Position numbers and translations under genes: made by a program. From contig NZ_AP024269.1 in the NCBI RefSeq assembly GCF_016629525.1, positions 3,286,001-3,350,000 on the forward strand: DNA of 64,000 nt, given 5' to 3'. The notes under the pieces were generated by a model. That model did no database searches. It worked only from the letters and a program-made list of their open reading frames with translations, and was not told the DNA's origin. The DNA is from Kaistia sp. 32K (lineage in GTDB: Bacteria > Pseudomonadota > Alphaproteobacteria > Rhizobiales > Kaistiaceae). Each line of letters opens with the position of its first letter. Position 1 is the stretch's first letter. Of this stretch, positions 22,736 through 32,759 are shown piece by piece.

Positions 22736-23680
22736 GTGATCACCCTTCGGCAGCTGCGCTATTTCGAGGCGGTGACGCGCCATCTCCACTTCGGTCGGGC
22801 GGCGGATGAATGCGCCGTGACGCAGCCGGCGCTCTCGCAGCAGATCCAGGATCTGGAGGCGACGCTCGGCGTCCCGCTGATCGAGCGCGGGTCCCGGCGG
22901 ATCACCATCACGCCCAAGGGTGAGGAGATCGCCCGCCGCGCCGTCCGTATCCTCGGCGAAGTCCGCGACTTGACCGACTATGCACTGCATGGCGGCGACG
23001 CGCTGACGGGTCCGCTCAGGCTCGGCGTCATCCCGTCGATCGCGCCCTATCTGCTGCCGAAGGCGCTGCCGCTGGTGCAGAGCACCTATCCGAAGCTCGA
23101 GCTGCATCTGCGGGAAACGCAGACCGCCGCCCTGGTCGACGAACTGGCGCAGGGCAAGTTGGACGTCGTGCTGATGGCGCTGCCGGCGCGCGACGCCGGC
23201 TTCGAGAGCCTGCCGCTCTTTGTCGATCGCTTCCTGCTGGCGACGAAGGCGGACGCGACGGCCGACACCGCCGCCTTTGCCAGTCCCGACCAGATCCCGC
23301 CGGATCGGCTGCTGCTGCTGGAGGAAGGCCATTGCCTGCGCGACCAGGCGCTGACCTATTGCCGGATACCGCGCTCCGAGAAGATGAGCGGCTTCGGCGC
23401 GGCGAGCCTCTCGACCATCATGCAGATGGTGGCGAACGGCTATGGCGTGACGCTGCTGCCGGAGATGTGCGTCGCGATCGAGGCGCGCGACGAACGCATC
23501 GCGCTTGCCCGCTTCAGCACGCCGGAGCCGGAGCGCGAGATCGGCCTCGTCTGGCGGCGCTCCTCGCCCCGCCGCGCCGATTTCGAGGCGCTCGGCCGGC
23601 TGCTGGTGACGGCGGCGGGCGCCGACGAAGCCCCGAAGGCTCCCATGCCGGCGCGCCGGCTGGAACCGGCGGCGAGCTGA
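22736..23680 (+). CDS. oxyR: Hydrogen peroxide sensor OxyR (LysR family)
   Basis: A 314-aa LysR-type regulator. It has an N-terminal helix-turn-helix (LRQLRYFEAVTRHLHFGRAADECAVTQPALSQQIQDLE) and an effector domain carrying the redox pair C200 and C209 in EGHCLRDQALTYC, matching C199/C208 of E. coli OxyR in sequence and spacing. GTG 22736 is the only sensible start, since an upstream ATG is out of frame. It is divergent from katA, its expected target. Confidence 0.94.
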   Translation: MITLRQLRYFEAVTRHLHFGRAADECAVTQPALSQQIQDLEATLGVPLIERGSRRITITPKGEEIARRAVRILGEVRDLTDYALHGGDALTGPLRLGVIPSIAPYLLPKALPLVQSTYPKLELHLRETQTAALVDELAQGKLDVVLMALPARDAGFESLPLFVDRFLLATKADATADTAAFASPDQIPPDRLLLLEEGHCLRDQALTYCRIPRSEKMSGFGAASLSTIMQMVANGYGVTLLPEMCVAIEARDERIALARFSTPEPEREIGLVWRRSSPRRADFEALGRLLVTAAGADEAPKAPMPARRLEPAAS

Positions 23681-23791
23681 GCCGCCCGGAGGGCTGGAAC
23701 GGACAGGTTGCATTTACGCCGATCCACTAGCGGCCGAGCGGCGCCTCCCTTACGGTAGGCACGTCCCGCCAACCGCTCCCCGGAGATCGCG

Positions 23792-24085
23792 ATGAAATAC
23801 AGCCTCCTTGTCGCCGCGAGCCTGACGCTCGCCTTCGCCGGCCAGGCCCAAGCCGCCATCCCGCTCGTCAACGCCACCTGCCCCGGGAAGATCGAGGTCC
23901 ACGCCGACGAGGGCGGCCCGATCTACATCAACGGCAAGGAAGCCAAGCTGAAGAAGTTCAACGACAATTACTTCGAGGCCAAGGGCGGCGGCGTGACGAT
24001 CTCGCTGTCTATCAACCCCGACGGATCGGCTTCCGTCTCCTACACCGGCAAGCACGGCGCCAACGGCGTCTGCACGGTCAAGTAG
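23792..24085 (+). CDS. Small secreted protein of unknown function
   Basis: A 97-aa protein with a clear Sec signal peptide (MKYSLLVAASLTLAFAGQAQA, cleavage after about residue 21). The mature part of ~76 residues has two cysteines (NATCPGK and GVCTVK near the ends) that could form a disulfide, and glycine/lysine-rich beta-type sequence (GGPIYINGKEAKLKKFNDNYFEAKGGGVTISLSINPDG). Probably periplasmic. I do not recognise a named family. It stands alone downstream of oxyR. Confidence 0.75.
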   Translation: MKYSLLVAASLTLAFAGQAQAAIPLVNATCPGKIEVHADEGGPIYINGKEAKLKKFNDNYFEAKGGGVTISLSINPDGSASVSYTGKHGANGVCTVK

Positions 24086-24198
24086 GCCGAAGCGGCGGAG
24101 GACGGGGCTCTCCACGTCATCCGCCCCGTCGCGCGCTAGCTATTTGTTTGGTCGCGTTTTCTTCACGCGAACCGGGATCCACTTCGCTCGAAAACGCT

Positions 24199-24978
24199 CT
24201 AGGCGCGGACGGCGACCGCGAAGAGGCGCGGGAAGCGCAGCAGCACGCGGCCGTCGGCGAGCGGCGGGTAGAGCGCGGCGACGCGCTCGGAATAGGCCTC
24301 GAGGAACGCCTCGCGCAGATCCGGCTCGACCACCTCGAGATAGCGCCGGAGGCCGGTACCCTTGACCCATTCGACGATCGCCGAAGCATCGGCGAGCGGG
24401 TGGTTGTAGATCGTGTGCCAGACCTCGAGCTTCGCCGATTTCGGCCCGAGCGCGTCGAAATACTCCGTCGGCGACGGCAGCAGCTGCCGCCGGCTGCTGC
24501 GATTGGCGAAGGCGCTGGCCCAGGGGCCGGCATGCGCCACCTCCTCCATCAGCATGTGCGTGGGCTCGCCGAGATTGTCCGGCATCTGCACGGCCAGCAC
24601 GCCGCCGGGGCGGAGGCTGTCCATCAGGCGCCGCAGCACGGTGATGTGGTCGGGGATCCACTGGAACAGCGCATTGGCGAACAGGAGATCGACCGGCTCG
24701 GGCGGTGCCCAGGTGGCGACATCCACCTCGAGGAACTGCCGCTCGGGCAGGCGCTCGCGGGCGGCGTCCAGCATGTCGGGCGCGGAATCGACGCCGAGGA
24801 TCTCGGCGTCCGGATAGCGCTCGGCCAGAAGCTCGGTGGAATTGCCGGGGCCGCAACCGAGATCGACGATCGACTGGGCGCTGGCCAGCGGCACCTGCGC
24901 CAACAGATCGCGCGCGGGGCGCGTGCGCTCGTCCTCGAACTTCACATATTGGCTCGCCGACCACGCCAGCTGGTTCAT
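24199..24978 (-). CDS. tam: Trans-aconitate 2-methyltransferase
   Basis: A 259-aa SAM-dependent methyltransferase matching Tam: [25 protein letters not shown] at the start, SAM motif [33 protein letters not shown], and the Tam-specific EYFDALGP and [11 protein letters not shown] segments. It methylates trans-aconitate, relieving aconitase inhibition. ATG 24978 is preferred because AGGGGGTG precedes it and family sequence begins there. It is monocistronic. Confidence 0.9.
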   Translation of the reverse strand: MNQLAWSASQYVKFEDERTRPARDLLAQVPLASAQSIVDLGCGPGNSTELLAERYPDAEILGVDSAPDMLDAARERLPERQFLEVDVATWAPPEPVDLLFANALFQWIPDHITVLRRLMDSLRPGGVLAVQMPDNLGEPTHMLMEEVAHAGPWASAFANRSSRRQLLPSPTEYFDALGPKSAKLEVWHTIYNHPLADASAIVEWVKGTGLRRYLEVVEPDLREAFLEAYSERVAALYPPLADGRVLLRFPRLFAVAVRA

Positions 24979-25145
24979 CTGCACCCCCTGCCTCATTCCA
25001 ACACGTTCATCCTGCACGGCTCCGCAACCAGAACATAGAAGCCGAGTCGCCCCATCCTAGCCCCATCGGCGGACAATTCCATGAACGCACGTCCATAACG
25101 CGCCCCTGACGACGCGGCGGCGCGCGACGCGGCGACCGCCCTTGC

Positions 25146-25161
25146 TGTGACGCGCATCACA
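25146..25161. promoter_or_regulatory. CRP-type operator between tam and the kinase-like gene
   Basis: TGTGACGCGCATCACA, flanked by C and G, carries the TGTGA-N6-TCACA core. It is about 170 bp upstream of tam (minus) and over 400 bp upstream of the kinase-like gene (plus), so the controlled gene is unclear. It matches the sites at 8513 and 32760. Confidence 0.5.
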
Positions 25162-25292
25162 GACAGGGACGAGTGTGCGTGAGACGCTGCAACCAAGATG
25201 ATGTTCCGGCAATGGAACGCCCAACAAAACCATTCTCCGAAGCGCTCGTGCGCGACGGATCCGAGACCCTCTTCCCCTCGGGGTCGAGGAAG

Positions 25293-25455
25293 GGCGAACG
25301 GCCCTGCCCCTGCCCCCCAAGACCCAGGCAGGGCCGTTCGCCGAAACTTCCGCCCGGACGACGATCGGGCACAGCGCCAAACCGGCAGGGCCGGTGGGGC
25401 GGCGGACGGATCCGGCCCGCTGCGCCGCAGAGCGCGGGCCGGCCCGTCCGTCCGC
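25293..25455. repeat. Two tandem long hairpins upstream of the kinase-like gene
   Basis: Hairpin 1: perfect 16-bp arms GGCGAACGGCCCTGCC (25293-25308) and GGCAGGGCCGTTCGCC (25327-25342) with an 18-nt loop. Hairpin 2: arms at 25402-25420 and 25434-25455 pair over 18 bp with a small bulge (GCGGACGGA...CCGGCCCGC). They lie in the ~600 bp non-coding region between tam and the ATG at 25575. No gene is convincing here although one frame stays open. Confidence 0.65.
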
Positions 25456-25574
25456 TGCTGTCCGCAAAAGCCCATGGCGCTGCAACGGCCGGTTGCCGCC
25501 ATCGCTTGTATGATTTTTACCCGGGCCTGATACATTTCATCGACATTGCCGCGAAACTTGGTACGACCGTTGCG

Positions 25575-26315
25575 ATGAACGATCGAATCCAAGCCTTGCC
25601 TATCGAAGCCTTGCAGCTCGAAGCATCGCAGCTCGAAGCCCTGCCGCCGGTCCTGATCGACTATCTTGCCGCGGTGGAGCCCGGCAGGACGGTGCTGCAT
25701 CGCCATGATGCGGAGGACCAGTCCGGCAGCTGTTCCGCGAGCCCCGCCGCCGCCAAGATCGCCTATTTCCACGATCCCGAGACGTCGAACCTCTACGAGA
25801 TTCATTTCGACCAGCATTCGAGCTCGACGGTCCGCATCGACCTGAACCGGCGCGAAGTGCACAAGAAGCTCGCCCGCTTCATCGAGCACGGCATCGAGGA
25901 GCGGGAAATCCGCTGGCTGACCGCGATGGCGCCGACCGGCGTGGTGCCGCGGCTCATCGACCACACGCCGGGCCTGTTGCGCATGGACTATGTCGGCGAG
26001 CCGACCCGGCGCTACAACCTGCCGGCCGACTGGCGCGACCAGGCCGACGCGATCCTGGCCGCGCTGGCCTCGGCCGGCTGCTGCCACAACGACATCAAGT
26101 GCGACAACCTGATGGTGCTCGACGGCAAGATCACGCTGGTCGATTTCGGCTGGGCGACGGCCAAGGGCGACCCGATCCCGCCGCACTGGCCGCAGGGCAT
26201 CGGCCGCCAGCACCGGCTCGGCATCCACCAGTTCGACGACCGCCACGCCATCCACGCAGCGCTCGCCTCGGCCGAGCGCGACGAGGTCGACCGCTCGATC
26301 GTCCTGCCGGCGTAA
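25575..26315 (+). CDS. Orphan protein-kinase-fold protein
   Basis: A 246-aa protein with the catalytic core of a small kinase fold (LPS-kinase/RIO/APH-like): catalytic loop CCHNDIKCDN (H171, D173, N178) and metal-binding DFG (D190-G192). The N-terminus has a short leucine/glutamate repeat (ALPIEALQLEASQLEALP). No clear glycine-rich loop or VAIK lysine is visible. The frame is open for 134 codons upstream, but these overlap the two hairpins and look non-coding, so ATG 25575 is chosen. The substrate is unknown; a sugar or lipopolysaccharide kinase is more likely than a signalling kinase. A broken tail of a paralogue lies 1.2 kb downstream (27490-27581). Confidence 0.7.
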   Translation: MNDRIQALPIEALQLEASQLEALPPVLIDYLAAVEPGRTVLHRHDAEDQSGSCSASPAAAKIAYFHDPETSNLYEIHFDQHSSSTVRIDLNRREVHKKLARFIEHGIEEREIRWLTAMAPTGVVPRLIDHTPGLLRMDYVGEPTRRYNLPADWRDQADAILAALASAGCCHNDIKCDNLMVLDGKITLVDFGWATAKGDPIPPHWPQGIGRQHRLGIHQFDDRHAIHAALASAERDEVDRSIVLPA

Positions 26316-26331
26316 GTGCCTGGTACGCCCG

Positions 26332-26919
26332 TCAGCCGAGCGCCTTCATCGATCGCTCGACCAGCGCCTCCAGTTCCGCGCGCCCTGCCCCATCGCGCGC
26401 CTGAAACGAGATGGCCTGCAGGATCCCGTGGCAATAAGCGGCCAGGCTGTCGATGTCCGTTTCGGGGGCCAGATCGCCCTCGGCAAGCCCGCGCCGTAGC
26501 CGCGCCCGGATCAGCTCGAGCGTGGTTCGACGCGCCGCGAGAAGATGGTCTCGGGCGGCCTGGTTCTCGGGCAGGTGATTGACGACGCCGAGAATGAGCA
26601 GACATCCGCCCGTCCTGGTCGACAGCGCGACATGGATACTGCCGTGCAGCATCGCCCGGACCGCCTCCCGGACGTCGGCCTCCGCCTCCAGCGCCGCCAT
26701 GGGTGGCGCACCGATCGTCGACATATAGAGATCCACCGCCTCGCAGAAGGCGGCCTCCTTCGACGCGAAGGCGGCGTAGAAACTGGGCGGGGCGATGCCC
26801 ATGGCCGCTGTCAGGTCGGTGAGCTGCGCGCCCTCGTAACCCTTGGACCAGAACAGATCCATCGCCCGCTCCAGCGCCCGCTGGCGATCGAAACTGCGTG
26901 GGCGCCCCCTGGATGCCAT
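26332..26919 (-). CDS. TetR-family transcriptional regulator
   Basis: A 195-aa TetR repressor. The N-terminal helix-turn-helix is GRPRSFDRQRALERAMDLFWSKGYEGAQLTDLTAAMGIAPPSFYAAFASKEAAF. The C-terminal ligand domain contains GGCLLILGVVNHLPEN. AAGG is spaced 7 nt before the ATG. It is divergent from the NTF2-like gene, and the 21-bp inverted repeat pair between them is probably its operator. The ligand is unknown. The gene converges on the kinase-like gene, 16 bp apart. Confidence 0.9.
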   Translation of the reverse strand: MASRGRPRSFDRQRALERAMDLFWSKGYEGAQLTDLTAAMGIAPPSFYAAFASKEAAFCEAVDLYMSTIGAPPMAALEAEADVREAVRAMLHGSIHVALSTRTGGCLLILGVVNHLPENQAARDHLLAARRTTLELIRARLRRGLAEGDLAPETDIDSLAAYCHGILQAISFQARDGAGRAELEALVERSMKALG

Positions 26920-26931
26920 GGTCAACCTTTC

Positions 26932-27004
26932 TGTAGTCGGAATTCAATAAATCACTTGACCACCTTCGGCAACGCCAATACGCATTTATTGAATTCTGAC
27001 TACA
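26932..27004. promoter_or_regulatory. Paired TetR operators and divergent promoter
   Basis: A 21-bp arm beginning TGTAGTCGGAATTCAATAA (26932-26952) is repeated inverted at 26984-27004 with one mismatch (ending GAATTCTGACTACA). Between them, TTGACC (26956-26961) and TACGCA (26979-26984), spaced 17 bp, form a likely promoter for the NTF2-like gene, its -10 overlapping the second arm. This is a repressor layout. Confidence 0.7.
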
Positions 27005-27068
27005 CAATAGCCCCGCGTCGCACCAACCCTTCGGGGACACGGCGCCCGCGCCCGGAAAGGACGACACA

Positions 27069-27479
27069 ATGAATGGATCTGCGGACGCCGTGCGCGCACT
27101 CGTGGAGGAACTCTTCCGGAGGACGGGATCCGGCGCGGCGCCGGAAACGATCGCCGAGCTCTTCAGCGAGGACGTCGACTGGTACATTGCCGGCGACGTC
27201 GCGCTGGTGCCGTGGATCGGCCGCAAGAAGGGTCGGGCCGGCGCGGCCGAGTTCTATCGCCAGATTCGCGCGTTGATCGGTTCCGAGCGCTTCGAGCTGA
27301 GCGAGATCCTCGTCGCGGGCGACCGCGCCATCGCCGTCGGCTCTCTCGCATCCAGGGTCCTGAGCACCGGCAAGCTCATCGAGACGGAATTCGCCTTCGA
27401 TCTCACCATGGCCGACGGACTGATCCGCCGCTTCCGGATGTTCGAGGACAGCTTCGCCGTGGCGCAGGCGGCCGCCTGA
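27069..27479 (+). CDS. NTF2-like (SnoaL/ketosteroid isomerase-type) protein
   Basis: A 136-aa single-domain protein of the NTF2-like cone fold. It has the usual ELFSEDVDWYIAGDVALVPWIGRKKGRAGAAEFYRQI start and a MADGLIRRFRMFEDSFAVAQA end. Such proteins act as small isomerases, hydratases or ligand binders; none can be assigned. It is divergent from, and presumably controlled by, the TetR gene. The pair forms a compact cassette between an intact kinase-like gene and the tail of a second copy. Confidence 0.85.
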   Translation: MNGSADAVRALVEELFRRTGSGAAPETIAELFSEDVDWYIAGDVALVPWIGRKKGRAGAAEFYRQIRALIGSERFELSEILVAGDRAIAVGSLASRVLSTGKLIETEFAFDLTMADGLIRRFRMFEDSFAVAQAAA

Positions 27480-27489
27480 CGGAACCGGG

Positions 27490-27581
27490 ATCCACCAATT
27501 CGACGGCCGCCACGCCATCCACGCGGCGCTTGCTTCGGCCGAGCGCGACGAGTCGACCGCTCGATCGTCCTACCGGCGTGA
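27490..27581 (+). pseudogene. Broken 3' tail of a kinase-like paralogue
   Basis: 92 bp matching 26223-26315, the end of the kinase-like gene, with about seven substitutions and one deleted base. Translated, it reads IHQFDGRHAIHAALASAERDE before the frameshift, one residue different from the intact protein. Most substitutions are synonymous, so the fragment comes from a paralogue that had diverged under selection, not from a recent copy of the neighbour. It has no start or catalytic part and is a remnant. Confidence 0.8.
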
Positions 27582-27640
27582 ATGTCCGGCCCATAGTGTC
27601 ATGACGAGATCTGCACGCGATCTGCGTTCCAGAACTCGCC

Positions 27641-27790
27641 CATCATCCTGAGGTGCCCGGCGAAGCCGGGCCTCGAAGGAGGGTCCAGGAAACGCCCCGG
27701 GGCGGATTTCGCCAGACTTTGCCTGCAACCACAGTTCCGCTGAATCCTCCTTCGAGGCTTCGCTCACGCGAAGCACCTCAGAATGATGGT
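27641..27790. repeat. Intergenic inverted repeat, CATCATCCTGAGG family
   Basis: The left arm starts CATCATCCTGAGGTGC and contains CCTCGAAGGAGG. The right arm contains CCTCCTTCGAGG and ends GCACCTCAGAATGATGG. It is the same family as 5910-6029, including the CTCGAAGGA inner block. It lies between the kinase-tail remnant and the GH19-like gene. The ~130 bp after it holds nothing else recognisable. Confidence 0.72.
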
Positions 27791-27922
27791 GGAGCCTGGT
27801 CAATCCGACTCCATGGCCAATGGCGATGATCCCGCGCCTGCCAAAGGATTTATGACAACATTCCCTTTGGGAATGTAGAGTGATCTGCAACCCCTGCGAT
27901 TTGCCGAGATGAGGGGCACCTC

Positions 27923-28528
27923 ATGATCAATCGCGATTTCTTCTTCCGACAGTGCAGGCTGACCCTATTCGACGGTAGACTGAGGGCCGGCCAGGTCGGG
28001 GGATTGACCACGCTTCTTGACGAATGGGAGGCGCAGCATGCTGCCAAGGACGATCGCTGGCTTGCCTACGCGCTCGCCACCACGCATCACGAGACCGACC
28101 GTTCCATGCAGCCGATCCACGAGCGCGGCAGCAAGGAATATTTCCGCCAGAAATACGACATCACGGGCGACTATCCCGCCAGAGCCAGAAAGAACGGCAA
28201 CACGACGCCGGGTGATGGCGTCAAATATTGCGGACGAGGCTATGTCCAGCTCACCTGGAAAAACAACTACATCCGGGCCGGCGACGAAATCGGCCATCCG
28301 GAGCTCGTCGATCATCCGGACGACGCGATGGATCCGGTCTATGCCAAGAAGATACTGTTTCTCGGCATGATGGGCGGCTGGTTCACCGGCAAGCGCCTGT
28401 CCGACTATTTCGACGGCCCGAAGGAGGAGTGGGTGCAGGCCCGCCGCATCATCAACGGCCTCGACAAGGCGAACCTGATCGCGAGCTACGGCCAGGCCTA
28501 CTACGCCGCGATCAGCTACACGGTCTGA
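27923..28528 (+). CDS. GH19 chitinase/endolysin-like protein
   Basis: A 201-aa lysozyme-fold protein resembling glycoside hydrolase family 19 and phage endolysins. ATTHHETDRSMQPIHERGS carries the likely catalytic Glu (E57, second acid E67), and CGRGYVQLTWKNNY (from C103) is the substrate-groove signature. There is no signal peptide, so release would need a holin or another exporter, or the protein may act in the cytosol on imported material. GAGGGG precedes the ATG. No phage genes flank it. It is probably a peptidoglycan or chitin muramidase-type enzyme; the substrate is inferred. Confidence 0.8.
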   Translation: MINRDFFFRQCRLTLFDGRLRAGQVGGLTTLLDEWEAQHAAKDDRWLAYALATTHHETDRSMQPIHERGSKEYFRQKYDITGDYPARARKNGNTTPGDGVKYCGRGYVQLTWKNNYIRAGDEIGHPELVDHPDDAMDPVYAKKILFLGMMGGWFTGKRLSDYFDGPKEEWVQARRIINGLDKANLIASYGQAYYAAISYTV

Positions 28529-28569
28529 CATCGGCGGAAGCCGATCGACAGCCTGCCATCGGGAGCGGA

Positions 28570-29274
28570 CTACGCGCCGGCGAGCGCCCGCTCCACCGCC
28601 GCCTCGGCGTGGAGCGTCGTCGTGTCGTAGAGCGGCACGGCGCTGTCCTCGGAGCGGACCAGCAGCATGATCTCCGTGCAGCCCAAGATGATCGCCTCGG
28701 CGCCGCGCTCGGCGAGGCGCGCCATCACACCCCGGTAGATCTCGCGCGAAGACGGCTCGACGCGCCCCTGCACCAGCTCCTCATAGATGATCCGGTGCAC
28801 GTCGGCGCGGTCCTCCGCCTCCGGTACGAGGACCTCGAGGCCGTGCTCGCGCGCGAGGCGGCCCTTGTAAAAGTCCTGCTCCATGGTGAAGGCGGTGCCG
28901 AGCAGACCGACGCGCGTGACGCGGGCCGCCTTGATCCGCTCCGCCGTCGGATCGGCGATGTGGACGAGCGGGATGCCGATCGCCGCCTGCACGTCATCCG
29001 CCATGCGGTGCATGGTGTTGGAGCAGATGAGGACGAAATCGGCGCCGCCGCGCTCGAGCCGCCGCGCGGCGTCGATCATCAGCTCCGTCGCCGTGTCCCA
29101 GCGCCCGCTCGCCTGCAGCGCCTCGATCTCGGCGAAGTCGAACGACCACATCAGGATGCGGGCCGAGGCGAGCCCGCCGAGCTGCGCCCGCACCGCCTCG
29201 TTGAGGATGCGGTAATATTCGGCCGAGCTTTCCCAGCTCAGCCCGCCGATCAGCCCGATCACCTTCTGCGCCAC
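28570..29274 (-). CDS. Aspartate/glutamate racemase family protein
   Basis: A 234-aa PLP-independent racemase (YgeA/aspartate racemase group). It has IGLIGGLSWESSAEYYRILNE at the start, catalytic cysteines in ICSNTMH and ILGCTEI, and IPLVHIADPTAE. GTG 29274 is chosen because GGAGGAGG lies 5 nt upstream and homologues begin just before KVIGLIGG; ATG 29289 would place that ribosome site inside the gene. Expected activity: Asp or Glu racemisation, perhaps for D-amino acids of the cell wall. It lies downstream of ettA, behind a terminator. Confidence 0.87.
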   Translation of the reverse strand: MAQKVIGLIGGLSWESSAEYYRILNEAVRAQLGGLASARILMWSFDFAEIEALQASGRWDTATELMIDAARRLERGGADFVLICSNTMHRMADDVQAAIGIPLVHIADPTAERIKAARVTRVGLLGTAFTMEQDFYKGRLAREHGLEVLVPEAEDRADVHRIIYEELVQGRVEPSSREIYRGVMARLAERGAEAIILGCTEIMLLVRSEDSAVPLYDTTTLHAEAAVERALAGA

Positions 29275-29317
29275 GCCCGCCTCCTCCATGGCCCGTCCGG
29301 ACCTCGCCAAAATGAAA

Positions 29318-29360
29318 CGGGCGGACCCGCTTCCCCATGAAAGGGAAGCCGGTCCGCCCG
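29318..29360 (-). terminator. Intrinsic terminator of ettA
   Basis: A long stem, CGGGCGGACC...CTTCCC pairing with GGGAAG...GGTCCGCCCG, across a 7-nt loop (CATGAAA). It is followed on the minus strand by TTTCATTTT. It lies 24 bp after the ettA stop codon and before the racemase gene. Confidence 0.8.
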
Positions 29361-29383
29361 CGCAAGTCTGAAAGCGATACGCC

Positions 29384-31036
<1,653 letters not shown>

Positions 31037-31194
31037 GAATTCGCTCCGAAGGCCCTCTTCGCCAAAAGGGCAGGATGTAGGGATGAGGTTGCCGTTCTTC
31101 TAGTCGAAGCGCCGCCAAGGGGCAACGCGGCGCGTCGCCGGACAGGCGCGGGAGAACGGATATTCAGCCCCGCGCCCCGCACCCGGCAGTTTTT

Positions 31195-32631
31195 CTAGAT
31201 CGCCGGCGAGGCTGCTGCCGCTTCGCCGTCGTTGCGGCGAAGCCCGGAAGCAAGGGGGATGCCTTCGACCGCCGAGACCGGCGGCACGCCCATGAGCGAC
31301 AGCAGGCCGGAAGCGAATTCCAGCTCCGAGATCGGGCGGTAACGCTCGGCGATGACGGCCCGAAGCGCCGCCAGCCATGCGTCGTCCGTCGCGGCCCGTA
31401 CGATCGCCGCGACCCAGCCTTCGAGATCGGCGGCGGGAATGACCGGCATCAAGCCCTGCGTCGCCTCCGAAAGCGCATCGGCGTCGGAGACCAGCACCGG
31501 CAGGCCGAAATCGAGGCATTCTGCGGCGCCGAGACCCCAGCCCTCGGCGACGGAGGGAAACACGCCGAAGCGCGCGTTCTGATAGAGCCAGGCGAGCTGC
31601 GGATCGCTGATGCCGGAGAGGAAGCAGACCTTCTCCGCCAGCTCCGGGTGGTCGGCGAGATACTGCTTGGTCTCCTCGACCATCCAGCCCCAGCGGCCGC
31701 ACAGCACCAGCTTCGGCATGCGCTCGCCGAGCAGCGGCATCAGGCGCTGCCAGACGCGCAGCAGCGTGATGTGATTCTTGCGGATCTCGATGGTCGAGCA
31801 ATAGACGGCGAAATTGCTGCCGACGAGCTGGGCCACCGGCTCCGCCGGACGCCCCTCCATGCCCTCGCGCAGGAACGAACCCAGCCGGTTGACCGATATA
31901 GTCGGCCGAGGCGCGTCGGGCGAAGCGGCCTCGACGCCCTTGCGGGTGGTCCGCGCCGAATATTCCGACACACAGACCAGCTGCCGGCACCATTCCCGCA
32001 TCCACTGGAAGTCGCGCACGAAGGACGCCGCATGCCCCTTGTCGACGAACCGCGGCATGTCGAGCGGGATCGTGTCGTGCAGGATCGCCGTGATGTTGGC
32101 CTGGACCTGCGCCTGCCGGTGCGCGGCGAGCGCGTGCAGGCCGACATTGGAAAGGAAGCACTTCACCGTCGGATCGGCGAGCGGATCATAGCGGCGGTCG
32201 CGCCGGTCGGCGCGCATCCCGAAGCCGAGCTTGCCGATCCGGATGCCGAACTTGGCCAGCTCGAAATGCAGACCCTTGCGATCGGCCCGGTTGGCCAGAT
32301 AGCCGGCCGCGACGCGATCGAGCTCCCGCCCGGTCGAGCCGCCGCTGGCGCGGACGACCTGATAGACGGTCTTGATCCGGCTCCAGTACGACGACGAGCC
32401 GACGCCTTCGATATAGGGAATGCGCCGCTCGACCAGCGCCTCGAGATAGCGGAGCTCGGTTCCCGTCAGCAGTCGCGACTTGCCGCGATCGACCCGATAG
32501 AACACGACGTTCAGGTCCTTGCGGCGCAGAACCTGCCGGATCAGGGCGCTTTCGACGCGTGGAATGCCCACTGGGGGATGGGCCCCCCAGCGCAAAGGCT
32601 GGGTCGCGTCAAAATACAACTTTTCACTCAA
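31195..32631 (-). CDS. Group 1 (GT-B) glycosyltransferase
   Basis: A 478-aa glycosyltransferase of the GT4-like GT-B type. YFDATQPLRWGAHPPVGIPRVESALIRQ opens it. The C-terminal nucleotide-sugar domain has LVGSNFAVYCSTIEIRKNHITLLRVW, FLSGISDPQLAWLYQNARFGVFPSVAEGWGLGAAECLDFGLPVLVSD (the E-x7-E type loop) and LPVLVSDADALSEA. There is no ATG near the conserved start; TTG 32631 with GGAAAAAGC upstream is the best candidate. It likely acts on envelope or exopolysaccharide, but no other polysaccharide genes are near. The start is uncertain. Confidence 0.82.
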   Translation of the reverse strand: MSEKLYFDATQPLRWGAHPPVGIPRVESALIRQVLRRKDLNVVFYRVDRGKSRLLTGTELRYLEALVERRIPYIEGVGSSSYWSRIKTVYQVVRASGGSTGRELDRVAAGYLANRADRKGLHFELAKFGIRIGKLGFGMRADRRDRRYDPLADPTVKCFLSNVGLHALAAHRQAQVQANITAILHDTIPLDMPRFVDKGHAASFVRDFQWMREWCRQLVCVSEYSARTTRKGVEAASPDAPRPTISVNRLGSFLREGMEGRPAEPVAQLVGSNFAVYCSTIEIRKNHITLLRVWQRLMPLLGERMPKLVLCGRWGWMVEETKQYLADHPELAEKVCFLSGISDPQLAWLYQNARFGVFPSVAEGWGLGAAECLDFGLPVLVSDADALSEATQGLMPVIPAADLEGWVAAIVRAATDDAWLAALRAVIAERYRPISELEFASGLLSLMGVPPVSAVEGIPLASGLRRNDGEAAAASPAI

Positions 32632-32759
32632 TGCGCTTTTTCCGTCCGTCGACGATCCAGAATGGCGAGAATCAAACTGGGCGACAATTCCGCCGATAGT
32701 TTGACCGGGGCGAAATGCCGGCAACGCGCCCCCTCCTGTCAACCGCCGAACCGGCGCGG

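Noticed and set aside
25173..25574. N-terminal extension of the kinase-like protein
   Set aside because: The open frame covers two hairpins and a proline/arginine-rich stretch with no conserved features; ATG 25575 is a better start.
26223..27581. Composite mobile element bounded by direct repeats
   Set aside because: The two 93-bp copies differ mainly at synonymous codon positions, so they are paralogous gene ends, not target-site or terminal repeats; no transposase or integrase lies between them.
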